A DNA stretch of 7,391 nucleotides from Bacteroidaceae bacterium (GTDB lineage: Bacteria > Bacteroidota > Bacteroidia > Bacteroidales > Bacteroidaceae): the NCBI GenBank assembly GCA_016292545.1, contig JAEDIG010000123.1:1-7391 (forward strand), written 5' to 3'. Shown here piece by piece: positions 1 through 6,796 of the stretch (within the stretch, counting starts at the first letter, position 1; each line of letters starts with the position of its first letter). A program made the position numbers and the translations under genes. The notes under the pieces were generated by a model. The model was not told where the DNA came from. It searched no databases and saw nothing but the letters and a program-made list of their open reading frames with translations.

Positions 1-45
1 GACTTTGTCAGGCCTCTCTAGGCCATCCGTTTCCGAATTGCGGTG

Positions 46-77
46 CAAAGGTACACCCTTTTTCTGAAACCACCAAA
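46..77 (-). promoter_or_regulatory. Leftward Bacteroidota-type promoter
   Basis: On the minus strand there is a -33 element TTTG (plus positions 77-74), a spacer of exactly 20 nt, and a -7 element TACCTTTG (53-46). This fits the Bacteroidota primary-sigma consensus TTTG/N19-21/TAnnTTTG very well. Transcription would start near position 39 and leave the window at its left edge. In the short visible leader the minus strand reads ATG GCC TAG, a dead start, so the real gene must begin left of position 1. The leader also holds a small inverted repeat (GGCCT, 4-nt loop, AGGCC) at 11-24. The product served cannot be identified. Confidence 0.72.
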
Positions 78-151
78 TGTTTGGGCTGTTTTTCTGTCCA
101 AGAGGGCTTTTTTTTTGCATTTCGGCCCGGAATATGCTTTTTTTGATACGT

Positions 152-187
152 TTTGGGGGGATGTTTGCAAATAATTGTCTACTTTTG
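152..187 (+). promoter_or_regulatory. Probable pepT promoter
   Basis: TACTTTTG at 180-187 matches the Bacteroidota -7 consensus TAnnTTTG, and the start of transcription would fall near 193, giving a leader of about 64 nt before the pepT ATG. The upstream match is poorer: a TTTG lies at 152-155, but the spacer is 24 nt, longer than the usual 19-21. There is no Shine-Dalgarno sequence in front of the ATG, which is normal for this phylum. Confidence 0.5.
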
Positions 188-256
188 CACCATAATCATG
201 CGGTTTTGCCGTATTACCATATATTAATATAAACAACATCTATTACACACACGACC

Positions 257-1489
257 ATGAACAAGGAACTTGTAGATCGTTTTTTGAGATATGTGTCAGT
301 CGACACGCAGTCGAGCGATGAGGCACAGGGTTGCCCCAGCACACAAAAACAGTTTGTCCTGGCCCGTCTGCTGGTGCAGGAGCTCACGGATATGGGACTG
401 GAGGATGTGGAGATGGACGAACATGCCTATGTGTATGCCACCCTCCCGGCCACCACTGGCCGCAAACTGCCTGTGGTGGGCTTCATCAGCCACATGGACA
501 CCAGCCCGGATGCAAGCGGTGCCAATGTGTGTCCGCGCATCATCGAAAACTATCAGGGTGGCGACATCGTGCTGGACGAGAAGGCAGGAGTGGTGACCAC
601 AGTGGAACGCTTCCCCGAGTTGAACGACCATGTGGGGGAAGACCTGATTGTGACCGACGGACACACGTTGCTGGGTGCCGACGACAAGGCCGGCATTGCA
701 GAAATCATGCAGGCGATGGCCTATCTGAAGGCCCATCCCGAAATTGAGCATGGAAAGATAAGGGTTGCGTTCAACCCCGACGAGGAAATCGGAACGGGTG
801 CGCATCTGTTTGATGTGGAGAAGTTCGGATGCGACTGGGCCTATACGATGGACGGGGGCGAAGTGGGCGAACTGGAGTATGAAAACTTCAACGCTGCCAG
901 TGCCAAGATTACCATCAAGGGGTGCAATGTGCATCCTGGATATGCACGCGGCAAGATGCGCAACGCCTGCCTGATGGCCCACCAGTTCATGGGCATGCTG
1001 CCGGCTACGTCCATCCCTGCCGCCACCGATGGCTATGAGGGTTTCTATCATCTGTGCGGATTCCAGGGAACGGTGGACGAGGCCATGCTCAGCTATATCG
1101 TGCGCGACCATGACCGTGCGCTTTTTGAACAGCGCAAGCAGACGATCCTGGCCGTTGCCGAAGTGATGAACCGCGAATATGGCGAGGGTACGGTGGTGGC
1201 CGAAGTGGCCGACCAGTATTACAACATGAAGTGCCAGCTGGAGGACAAGATGCACATCATCGACATTGCGCAGCAGGCCATCACGGAGGCTTGTGGTGTG
1301 TGCAAGGTGGTGCCCATACGTGGCGGCACCGACGGTGCACAGCTTTCGTTCAAGGGACTGCCTTGTCCCAATATCTTTGCCGGTGGCCTCAATTTCCATG
1401 GCCGCCATGAGTTCGTGCCCGTTCAGAGCATGGAAAAGGCCATGATGACGGTGGTGAACATCTGCCGGCTTGTGGCTGAGAGGGGCTGA
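257..1489 (+). CDS. pepT: Peptidase T (tripeptide aminopeptidase)
   Basis: This 410-residue protein is a cytosolic zinc metallopeptidase of family M20B that removes the N-terminal residue of tripeptides in peptide catabolism. The length is normal for PepT. The metal-site motifs are in order: SHMDTSPD (H79, D81), GADDKAG (D142), the acidic pair in PDEEIG (E176 probably the catalytic base, E177 the metal ligand), MDGG (D199) and NFHGRHEF (H381). These residue assignments are by analogy with the E. coli enzyme. The dimerisation (lid) domain lies about residues 205-320. The ATG at 257 is chosen because MNKELVDRFLRYV is the usual family N-terminus. The gene appears to be transcribed alone. Its TGA directly abuts the stop codon of the opposing S4-domain gene, with no spacer. 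No truncation or missing key residue is seen. Confidence 0.96.
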   Translation: MNKELVDRFLRYVSVDTQSSDEAQGCPSTQKQFVLARLLVQELTDMGLEDVEMDEHAYVYATLPATTGRKLPVVGFISHMDTSPDASGANVCPRIIENYQGGDIVLDEKAGVVTTVERFPELNDHVGEDLIVTDGHTLLGADDKAGIAEIMQAMAYLKAHPEIEHGKIRVAFNPDEEIGTGAHLFDVEKFGCDWAYTMDGGEVGELEYENFNAASAKITIKGCNVHPGYARGKMRNACLMAHQFMGMLPATSIPAATDGYEGFYHLCGFQGTVDEAMLSYIVRDHDRALFEQRKQTILAVAEVMNREYGEGTVVAEVADQYYNMKCQLEDKMHIIDIAQQAITEACGVCKVVPIRGGTDGAQLSFKGLPCPNIFAGGLNFHGRHEFVPVQSMEKAMMTVVNICRLVAERG

Positions 1490-1924
1490 TTATTCCGAGT
1501 CGTCTTCGTCGAAGTCAAAATCCCCGAAAAACACAGGGGTTTCTTCGGCGAAGGCGTCCAGGCTTCTGCGGTCCTTCGTCGTGGGGCGGCCCGTTCCCTT
1601 GGCTCTTCCCACGAAACCGCTTATCTTGTTCATCTCCAGAATTTCGTATTGTTCGGGCGGTGTCACGTTCTCCAGGATTTCGGGTATAAGGCGCGCGCCC
1701 ACCCTTTTCTCAATGGCCTGCAGCACGCGGAAGGAGTAGGTGACGGGCGGCTTGCGCACATCAATGACATTGCCCACGTGAATCACATGGGAGGGCTTCA
1801 GCTGGGCACCTCCCATGCTCACCTGTCCTTTCTTGCAGGCAGCCGCGGCAATGGTGCGTGTCTTGAATATGCGGGCGGCCCATAGCCATTTGTCCACCCG
1901 CGCCTCTGTTGCTTTATTTTCCAT
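1490..1924 (-). CDS. S4-domain RNA-binding protein, HslR/Hsp15-like
   Basis: This 144-residue protein has an N-terminal S4 RNA-binding domain (about residues 9-56, beginning RVDKWLWAARIFKTR). The middle region contains a basic GTGRPTTKDRR stretch (110-120), and the tail is very acidic (about 134-144). The S4 core and the basic RPT(T/K)KDRR segment are typical of the HslR/Hsp15 family. In E. coli Hsp15 binds free 50S subunits that carry a nascent chain on tRNA, after heat stress has split the ribosome, and helps recycle them. The start codon lies inside the end of pth (11-nt overlap), so the two are probably translationally coupled and co-transcribed. Pairing with peptidyl-tRNA hydrolase fits a ribosome-rescue role, but that link is inferred. 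The acidic tail is an addition to the S4 core whose role is unknown. Confidence 0.87.
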   Translation of the reverse strand: MENKATEARVDKWLWAARIFKTRTIAAAACKKGQVSMGGAQLKPSHVIHVGNVIDVRKPPVTYSFRVLQAIEKRVGARLIPEILENVTPPEQYEILEMNKISGFVGRAKGTGRPTTKDRRSLDAFAEETPVFFGDFDFDEDDSE

Positions 1925-2477
1925 TGTAGTTACACATGGCGAATTGTATGCCGCTCAGCACAAATGCCTTGATGGCATCGCAGGCGACAGGGGTCTTGTC
2001 GTTGATGATCTTCTCGTCGTCGGCACCAAAGCGGCCCAGCACGAAGTCTATCTGGCATCCTCTGGGGAATTCGTTCCCTATGCCCACCTTCAGGCGGTTG
2101 TATCCCTCGGTCCCCAGCATTTGTGCAATATGCTTCAGGCCGTTGTGTCCGGCAGCGCTTCCGTTCTGCTTCATGCGCAGGGTGCCCACGGGCAGGCTCA
2201 GGTCGTCCACCACGATGAGCAGGTTCTCCAGCGGAATCTTTTCCTGCTGCATCCAGTAGCGCACGGCATTCCCGCTGAGGTTCATGAACGTGGTGGGCTT
2301 CAGCAGCACCACTTGCGCGTTCTTGATGCGCGCCTGTGCCACAAAGCCGTAGCGGCGGTCCTGGAACTGTGCGTTGCACGATGCGGCCAGCGCATCCACG
2401 ATGCGGAAACCCACATTGTGGCGTGTGCCTTCATATTCGCTGCCCATGTTTCCTAGGCCAACTATCAGGTATTTCAT
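1914..2477 (-). CDS. pth: Peptidyl-tRNA hydrolase (Pth)
   Basis: This 187-residue enzyme hydrolyses the ester bond of peptidyl-tRNAs that drop off the ribosome, recycling tRNA in the cytosol. Family hallmarks are visible: MKYLIVGLGN at the N-terminus (N10), TRHNVGF with the catalytic H20, PTTFMNLSG (N66), VVDDLSLPVG (D91) and GSAAGHNGLK (H111, N112). The length is normal for bacterial Pth. The frame stays open upstream to 2585, but the start at 2477 is preferred. The family begins at MKYLIVGLGN, a purine-rich stretch (GGAAGAAAGG) lies immediately upstream, and the longer form would be translated through a terminator-like hairpin. It lies between rplY upstream and the S4 gene downstream, overlapping the latter by 11 nt. 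I see no TAnnTTTG box directly upstream, so expression may depend on read-through from rplY. Confidence 0.96.
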   Translation of the reverse strand: MKYLIVGLGNMGSEYEGTRHNVGFRIVDALAASCNAQFQDRRYGFVAQARIKNAQVVLLKPTTFMNLSGNAVRYWMQQEKIPLENLLIVVDDLSLPVGTLRMKQNGSAAGHNGLKHIAQMLGTEGYNRLKVGIGNEFPRGCQIDFVLGRFGADDEKIINDKTPVACDAIKAFVLSGIQFAMCNYNGK

Positions 2478-2513
2478 CCTTTCTTCCTCTTCTTCTGTTT
2501 CGCTTGGGGTATG

Positions 2514-2562
2514 ATAAAGAAACCGTAGGACTGCTTCCTTGGCGGAATGCAGCATCCTACGG
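2514..2562 (-). terminator. Intrinsic terminator or attenuator between rplY and pth
   Basis: Read on the minus strand, an 8-bp outer stem CCGTAGGA/TCCTACGG (2562-2555 with 2530-2523) is continued by inner pairs CTGC/GCAG and TTCC/GGAA. Small bulges lie on the 5' side and the loop is about 5 nt. The 3' arm is followed at once by a T-rich tail, TTTCTTTAT (2522-2514). This fits a Rho-independent terminator for rplY. Because pth lies on the same strand only 37 nt further on and shows no clear promoter, partial read-through (attenuation) is likely. The strength is not known. Confidence 0.75.
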
Positions 2563-2616
2563 TATTGGGGTAATCTGAAAAACACGTCGGTCTTTTCCTG
2601 TCAGCTGTCGGGGGGA

Positions 2617-3210
2617 TTACTGGGCCTTGGCAGCAGCACTCATGGCGCTACGTGTCATCTTAACCTGGCAAACCACAACGCTGGGGCTTGTGACCAGTTC
2701 CAGACCCTCGAAAGAGAGCTCACCCACCTTGATGGTCTTGCCCAGGCCAAGGTTGGTTACGTCGATGTTCAGCTTCTCGGGAATGGCGGTGTAGGTGGCA
2801 CGCACCTTCAGCTTGCGGACGCTTGCGGCCAGCTTACCACCGGCCTTCACACCTTCGGCCAGACCGTTGAGCTTGATGGGCACTTCCATGACGATGGGCT
2901 TCTCCTCGGTAATCTCGTAGAAGTCTACGTGCAGCAGCTTGTCGGTGACGGGGTGGAACTGCAACTCCTTCATGATGGCCTTGTACTCCTTGCCGTCGAT
3001 GTTGAGGTTCACGCTGTAGATGTCGGGTGAGTACACCAGCTTGCGCAGCTCCTCGGCTGTGGTTGAAAAACTCAATGCAACGGGCAGTCCGTTCTCGCCG
3101 CGTGCTTCACCATAGAGGTTGCAAGGCACTGAACCGGCTTTTCTGATCTCCTGGGTAGCTTTCTTGCCAGTAGCAGTTCTGGCAGTACCCTTAATGTCAA
3201 TACTTTTCAT
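2617..3210 (-). CDS. rplY: 50S ribosomal protein L25/general stress protein Ctc
   Basis: This 197-residue protein is the long, two-domain CTC/TL5 form of L25, which binds 5S rRNA in the large ribosomal subunit. The N-terminal L25 domain spans about residues 1-95, with the conserved KAIMKELQFHPVTDKLLHVDF segment at about 77-97. The C-terminal TL5 beta domain covers about 100-187 (PIKLNGLAEGVKAGGKL at 111-127), followed by a short Ala-rich tail. E. coli L25 is a single domain of about 94 residues, so this is the longer form common in other phyla. The ATG at 3210 gives the normal N-terminus MKSIDIKGTAR. It is divergent from nusB, has a good -7 box upstream and is followed by a hairpin terminator before pth. 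Confidence 0.96.
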   Translation of the reverse strand: MKSIDIKGTARTATGKKATQEIRKAGSVPCNLYGEARGENGLPVALSFSTTAEELRKLVYSPDIYSVNLNIDGKEYKAIMKELQFHPVTDKLLHVDFYEITEEKPIVMEVPIKLNGLAEGVKAGGKLAASVRKLKVRATYTAIPEKLNIDVTNLGLGKTIKVGELSFEGLELVTSPSVVVCQVKMTRSAMSAAAKAQ

Positions 3211-3278
3211 TGTTAAATGTGTTACTCTAAATTAAGTGTATTTTGCTTAATTCGCCATCACACGGCTCAAAAGCGGTG

Positions 3279-3286
3279 CAAAGGTA
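3279..3286 (-). promoter_or_regulatory. rplY promoter, -7 box
   Basis: The minus strand reads TACCTTTG, a perfect TAnnTTTG match. It sits in a 14-base segment (3274-3287) identical to the one around the leftward promoter at 41-54. No TTTG occurs at the expected -33 distance, but an A-rich run lies immediately upstream of the box on the minus strand. The start of transcription would be near 3272, giving a leader of about 60 nt before the rplY ATG. Confidence 0.62.
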
Positions 3287-3423
3287 CGCTTTTTTTGTGG
3301 AATACCCTGCATTTGCCCGCTGTTTTTTTGCTCCCGGGCATGTTTTTGGGGGCAAAAACAAAGATATTCCTTGCCGAAACGAAAATAATGGCCGAAAAAT
3401 GCGGCAATCTAGCCGATTTTGAG

Positions 3424-3431
3424 TAATTTTG
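3424..3431 (+). promoter_or_regulatory. Probable nusB operon promoter, -7 box
   Basis: TAATTTTG matches the Bacteroidota -7 consensus TAnnTTTG. Transcription would start near 3438, only about 17 nt before the nusB ATG at 3455. No good -33 TTTG is seen 19-21 nt upstream, so this call rests on one box and on its position at the head of a rightward gene run. Confidence 0.5.
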
Positions 3432-3454
3432 CGTGCTCAATCAAGTATTCGAAC

Positions 3455-4384
3455 ATGATAAATAGAGAATTAATACGACTAAAAGTGGTGCAAATCTGCT
3501 ATGCGTTCCACCAGAACGAGGGCAGGGACGTGGACGTGGCCGAGAAGGAATTGATGCTGAGTATGTCAAAATCATACGAGATGTACAACCTGCTTCTGCT
3601 CCTTCTCACGGAAGTCGGCCGCATGGCGCAGCGCTATTACGAGATGCGCGTGAGCAGGCTCACCCGTTTGGGTATGGAAAACAATGAGAATCCCAGGTTC
3701 GTGAACAATCTTTTCCTCAAGCAACTGGAGGAGAACCTGCAGCTCAAGGCGTTTGCCGACAGCAGCAAGTACGACTGGAGCAACGAGTACAATCTGGTGA
3801 AGAACCTCTACCTGCAGGTGGAGCAGGCTCCTTTCTTCCAGTCATACATGGAAAGCCCGGAGCAGAGCTATGAGGCCGACCGCGATGTCTGCCGCCAGAT
3901 CTACCGCACTTTTATATGCAACAATGACCAGCTGGACGAACTCTTCGAGGGCAGGAGCCTTTATTGGAACGACGACAAGGCCATCGTGGACACTTTTGTG
4001 CTCAAGACCATCAACCGGTTCACGGCCGAAAGCACCAGCGAGCAGGCATTGCTGCCGCAGTTCCAGGACGACACCGTGCAGGAGTTTGCCGTGAAGCTGC
4101 TCCGCCACACACTCAACAATGCCGCCTACTACGACAAGCTGATTTCCGATCAGGCACGCAACTGGACGCTTGAACGCATTGCCCTGATGGACCGTGTGAT
4201 CATGCAGGTGGCGCTGGCCGAGATTACCACATTCTCCAGCATCCCTCTCAGTGTGAGCATCAATGAATATGTGGAGCTGGCCAAGTCGTACAGCACCCCC
4301 AAGAGCGGAAAGTATGTCAATGCCACGCTCGACCATATCGCCAAGGCCCTGATAGAGTCCAACAAGATTGTCAAGGACAAGTAA
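3455..4384 (+). CDS. nusB: Transcription antitermination factor NusB, long form
   Basis: NusB, with NusE (S10), binds boxA RNA and supports antitermination, chiefly of rRNA operons. The recognisable NusB fold is in the C-terminal half, about residues 205-303: WTLERIALMDRVIMQVALAE, then IPLSVSINEYVELAKSYS, then SGKYVNATLDHIAKAL. The whole protein is 309 residues, against about 140 in E. coli. The N-terminal 200 or so residues are mostly helical-looking and start MINRELIRLKVVQ, which I recall as the standard start in Bacteroidota. The ATG at 3455 is chosen for that reason; the frame is open 12 codons further up from a TTG at 3419, but that would overlap the -7 box. It heads a same-strand run, with yajC 37 nt downstream. 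The conserved FVNG motif reads YVNA here, a mild change. Confidence 0.94.
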   Translation: MINRELIRLKVVQICYAFHQNEGRDVDVAEKELMLSMSKSYEMYNLLLLLLTEVGRMAQRYYEMRVSRLTRLGMENNENPRFVNNLFLKQLEENLQLKAFADSSKYDWSNEYNLVKNLYLQVEQAPFFQSYMESPEQSYEADRDVCRQIYRTFICNNDQLDELFEGRSLYWNDDKAIVDTFVLKTINRFTAESTSEQALLPQFQDDTVQEFAVKLLRHTLNNAAYYDKLISDQARNWTLERIALMDRVIMQVALAEITTFSSIPLSVSINEYVELAKSYSTPKSGKYVNATLDHIAKALIESNKIVKDK

Positions 4385-4421
4385 TCCCCGAAATATCATA
4401 ACATTTTATACATTAATTAAT

Positions 4422-4727
4422 ATGTTTACTATTCTACAAGCACAATCCGGAGGCGGCATGCCAATGTTGATCATGATGGTGGCCATTTTTGCCATCATGT
4501 GGTTTTTCATGATTCGCCCTCAGCAAAAGAGACAGAAAGAAATCCAGAAGTTCCGCAACGGCCTGTCCGTAGGTGACAAGGTGGTTACGGCCGGAGGCAT
4601 CCATGGCGTGGTGCGCAGGATTGACGAAGCCGAGAATGTCCTGCTGATAGAGGTAGCCGATGGCGTCCGCATCCGTGTGGACCGCAACTCCCTCTATGCC
4701 AATGCAGAGGCCACACAGCAGAAGTAA
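4422..4727 (+). CDS. yajC: Preprotein translocase subunit YajC
   Basis: This 101-residue inner-membrane protein associates with SecDF and the SecYEG translocon. A Gly-containing N-terminus is followed by one transmembrane helix (about residues 13-31), then the signature FFMIRPQQKRQKE (28-40). A small cytosolic beta domain contains GDKVVTAGGIHGVV (51-64). The ATG at 4422 is chosen because it gives the normal short N-terminus. The frame is open upstream to 4368, but that would overlap the end of nusB and add 18 atypical residues. It is preceded by an A/T-rich spacer and followed after 12 nt by the ybbR-like gene, which suggests one operon. Confidence 0.95.
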   Translation: MFTILQAQSGGGMPMLIMMVAIFAIMWFFMIRPQQKRQKEIQKFRNGLSVGDKVVTAGGIHGVVRRIDEAENVLLIEVADGVRIRVDRNSLYANAEATQQK

Positions 4728-4739
4728 AATTCCTGGCGC

Positions 4740-5756
4740 ATGGGCAAGGAATCCAGAAAATATTGGAAACAGACTAGGGTGTTCCTGGGCGGCGTTCGCT
4801 TCAGGAATATCCTGGTCTTCTTGTTTTTTCTGGTGGTTTCGGCCTCTTTCTGGCTGATGCAGACGCTCAACGAATCGCTTCGGGTGGATGTGGATGTGCC
4901 CTTGCAGTTGCGGAATGTGCCGGCTGCGGTGGTCATCACCACCGAACTCCCCTCCGAAATCACGGTGAGCCTGCGCGACAGGGGCACTTCGCTTGTGCGC
5001 TTTCTGCGTCACAAGGGACTTTCACCCGTGGTGCTGGACTTTGCAAAATACGACCGCGGAGCCGAGAGCGGACACGTGCAGTTCCAGCAGGCCGAGATTG
5101 TCCGTCTCTTGCAGTTGCAGCTGGAATCAACCACGCGTGTGGAAGGCATTGCGCCCGACACCCTGGAACTCTACTACACGCGCAACAAGAGCCGTCGCCT
5201 TCCGGTTGAGGTGAACGGGAAAATCGCGGCTGCGCCCCAAAACTATCTGCTCGGCCAGTCATGCCAGCCGGATTCGGTGGAGGTGTTTGCGCCATCCCAG
5301 GTCCTCGACACCATGCAGTGTGTCTACACCGAGAAACTTGACCTCTCCCATCTCACCGAGACTGTCCATCAGAACGTAAGGTTGCAGGGACAAAAGGGCA
5401 TGAAATTCGATACGACTCAGGTGGCCCTTACGGTGGTGGTGGACTATTATATAGAGCGTTCGGTGGAGGTGCCCATCATCGGGCTCAATTTCCCTCCCGA
5501 CCGACAGCTCCGTGTGTTCCCTTCCAGGGCCACAATCACATTCCGTGTGGGGGCGGTCAAGTCCAATCGTGACTGGGAGAACAGCTTTGTGCTGGCGGCT
5601 ACATACGAGGAACTGCTGAGCAATGAGGATGCGCGCTATAAGCTCCATCTCAAGTCGGTGCCTGAGGATGTGTCCAACGTGCGTATCTATCCTCCCGACG
5701 TGGACTATCTGATAGAGCAGGTCTACAACCCCGATGCTGCTGTTGGAAAAGAATGA
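4740..5756 (+). CDS. YbbR-like domain protein, membrane anchored
   Basis: This 338-residue protein has a basic cytosolic N-terminus (residues 1-22), one transmembrane segment (about 23-43, rich in Leu/Val/Phe) and a long extracytoplasmic part built of beta-rich YbbR-like repeats (about 45 onward). An example is the LRDRGTSLVRFL region near residues 79-90. In Firmicutes, YbbR/CdaR proteins regulate the diadenylate cyclase CdaA. No cyclase gene is in this window, so that role should not be carried over. The Bacteroidota family is usually annotated simply as YbbR-like or CdaR family. The start at 4740 lies 12 nt after yajC. The stop overlaps the coaE start by 4 nt (ATGA), indicating translational coupling to coaE. 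Confidence 0.85.
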   Translation: MGKESRKYWKQTRVFLGGVRFRNILVFLFFLVVSASFWLMQTLNESLRVDVDVPLQLRNVPAAVVITTELPSEITVSLRDRGTSLVRFLRHKGLSPVVLDFAKYDRGAESGHVQFQQAEIVRLLQLQLESTTRVEGIAPDTLELYYTRNKSRRLPVEVNGKIAAAPQNYLLGQSCQPDSVEVFAPSQVLDTMQCVYTEKLDLSHLTETVHQNVRLQGQKGMKFDTTQVALTVVVDYYIERSVEVPIIGLNFPPDRQLRVFPSRATITFRVGAVKSNRDWENSFVLAATYEELLSNEDARYKLHLKSVPEDVSNVRIYPPDVDYLIEQVYNPDAAVGKE

Positions 5757-6322
5757 AGAAACTGGGCATTACAGGGGGAATAGGGGCCGGCAAGAGCTAT
5801 GTATGCCGTCTGCTGGCCGATGGCTACGGCCTCCCGGTCTATGACTGCGACCGTGAAGCCAAGCGCCTCAACAACGAGGACCCCTTTATCCGCCAGCGTC
5901 TGGTGGAGATGGTGGGGCCGGATGTGTATCTCTGCGACGGCACGCTCAACCGTCCGTTGCTGGCGTCCTATATCTTCGGCAATCCGCTCCACCTTTCTGC
6001 CGTCAACCAGCTGGTGCATCCGCGTGTGTTGGCCGACTTCCGTCGGTGGGCATCCTTGCAGCAGTCGCCAGTGGTGGTGATGGAGAGTGCCATCCTTCAT
6101 TCGAGCGGATTTGACCGTGAGATGGATTGTGTGCTCTATGTGGACGCACCGATGGAGGTGCGTATTGCCAGGGTGGTGGAGCGCGACCGGTGCAGCCGTG
6201 CCCAGGTGGTGGCTCGCATCCAGAGCCAGACCCTGCAGGGGACTCCTGACTATGTGGTGATGAACGACGGAACCGACCTTCACGCCCAGCTTCAGGCCAT
6301 AATGAATGAGATACTAAAGTGA
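5753..6322 (+). CDS. coaE: Dephospho-CoA kinase
   Basis: This 189-residue cytosolic enzyme phosphorylates the ribose 3'-hydroxyl of dephospho-CoA with ATP, the last step of coenzyme A synthesis. The Walker A P-loop GGIGAGKS is at residues 8-15 (K14, S15). Next come YDCDREAKRL with the conserved acidic residue D33, LVHP (87-90), and the lid-region motif RVVERDRCSRAQVVARIQSQ (140-159). The C-terminal family motif DYVVMNDG is at 166-173. Length and motif spacing are normal. The ATG overlaps the stop of the ybbR-like gene by 4 nt, a coupling often seen in this neighbourhood. DUF5606 follows after 34 nt. Confidence 0.96.
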   Translation: MKKLGITGGIGAGKSYVCRLLADGYGLPVYDCDREAKRLNNEDPFIRQRLVEMVGPDVYLCDGTLNRPLLASYIFGNPLHLSAVNQLVHPRVLADFRRWASLQQSPVVVMESAILHSSGFDREMDCVLYVDAPMEVRIARVVERDRCSRAQVVARIQSQTLQGTPDYVVMNDGTDLHAQLQAIMNEILK

Positions 6323-6356
6323 ATAAGAAAATAAGAAAAAAAATAAAGATTAGACT

Positions 6357-6794
6357 ATGTTAGAGACTATTTTAGCCATTTCCGGAAAGCCCGGATTATA
6401 CAGACTGGTGTCGCATGGCAACCGCAGTCTGGTAGTTGAGAGTATGGATGCGGCAAAGAAGCGCATGCCCGTGTTCGGCACCGACAAGGTCATTTCTCTG
6501 GCCGACATTGCCATGTATACGGATGCCGAGGAGGTGCCTCTGCGCCAGGTCCTCAATGCTGTCAAGGAAAAGGAGCAGGGAGCAGCATCATCGTTCAACT
6601 ATAAGAAGGCATCCAAGGATGAACTTGCTGCCTATCTGGCAGAGGTACTGCCCAACTTCGACCGCGACCGCGTGTATCCCAGCGATGTGAAGAAACTCAT
6701 CCAGAGGTACAACATCCTGGTGGAGAACGGAGTGACCGATTTCGATGAAGCGCTCCAGGAAACTCCTGGCGACAACATCGCCAACAGAGAATAA
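6357..6794 (+). CDS. DUF5606 domain protein
   Basis: This 145-residue soluble protein lacks a signal peptide or membrane segment. The N-terminal block LETILAISGKPGLYRLVS (2-19), the strand-rich region VVESMDAAKKRMPVFGTDKV (26-45) and a C-terminal helical part with DRVYPSDVKKLIQRYNILV (104-122) match the DUF5606 family of Bacteroidota as I remember it. Its function is unknown. The start is supported by the family N-terminus and by the A-rich 34-nt spacer after coaE, which lacks a Shine-Dalgarno sequence and any promoter box. It therefore probably belongs to the nusB-yajC-ybbR-coaE transcript and closes it, since a strong hairpin follows 2 nt after its stop. The last 15 or so residues are acidic and likely disordered. 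Confidence 0.86.
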   Translation: MLETILAISGKPGLYRLVSHGNRSLVVESMDAAKKRMPVFGTDKVISLADIAMYTDAEEVPLRQVLNAVKEKEQGAASSFNYKKASKDELAAYLAEVLPNFDRDRVYPSDVKKLIQRYNILVENGVTDFDEALQETPGDNIANRE

Positions 6795-6796
6795 CC

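Noticed and set aside
18..239. Minus-strand 73-codon open frame in the left spacer
   Set aside because: It runs through both promoter regions and long A/T tracts, and it overlaps the leftward promoter it would need. No protein-like domain is seen.
447..462. Small inverted repeat (6-bp stem, 4-nt loop) inside pepT
   Set aside because: A stem this short is expected by chance in GC-rich coding sequence and has no T-tract or site context.
296..1408. Long antisense open frame (about 370 codons) opposite pepT
   Set aside because: It lies wholly over a strongly supported gene on the other strand. The translation is rich in His/Leu in a way typical of shadow frames in GC-rich coding DNA and shows no family motif.
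1815..2456. 213-codon plus-strand open frame opposite pth and the S4 gene
   Set aside because: It is a shadow of two well-supported minus-strand genes with no recognisable domain.
2478..2585. N-terminal extension of pth by 36 codons
   Set aside because: The extension reads through the terminator hairpin, and the family start MKYLIVGLGN with a purine-rich site upstream fits 2477.
3217..3426. 69-codon plus-strand open frame between rplY and nusB
   Set aside because: It is low-complexity translation of T-rich spacer overlapping both promoter boxes, with no motif.
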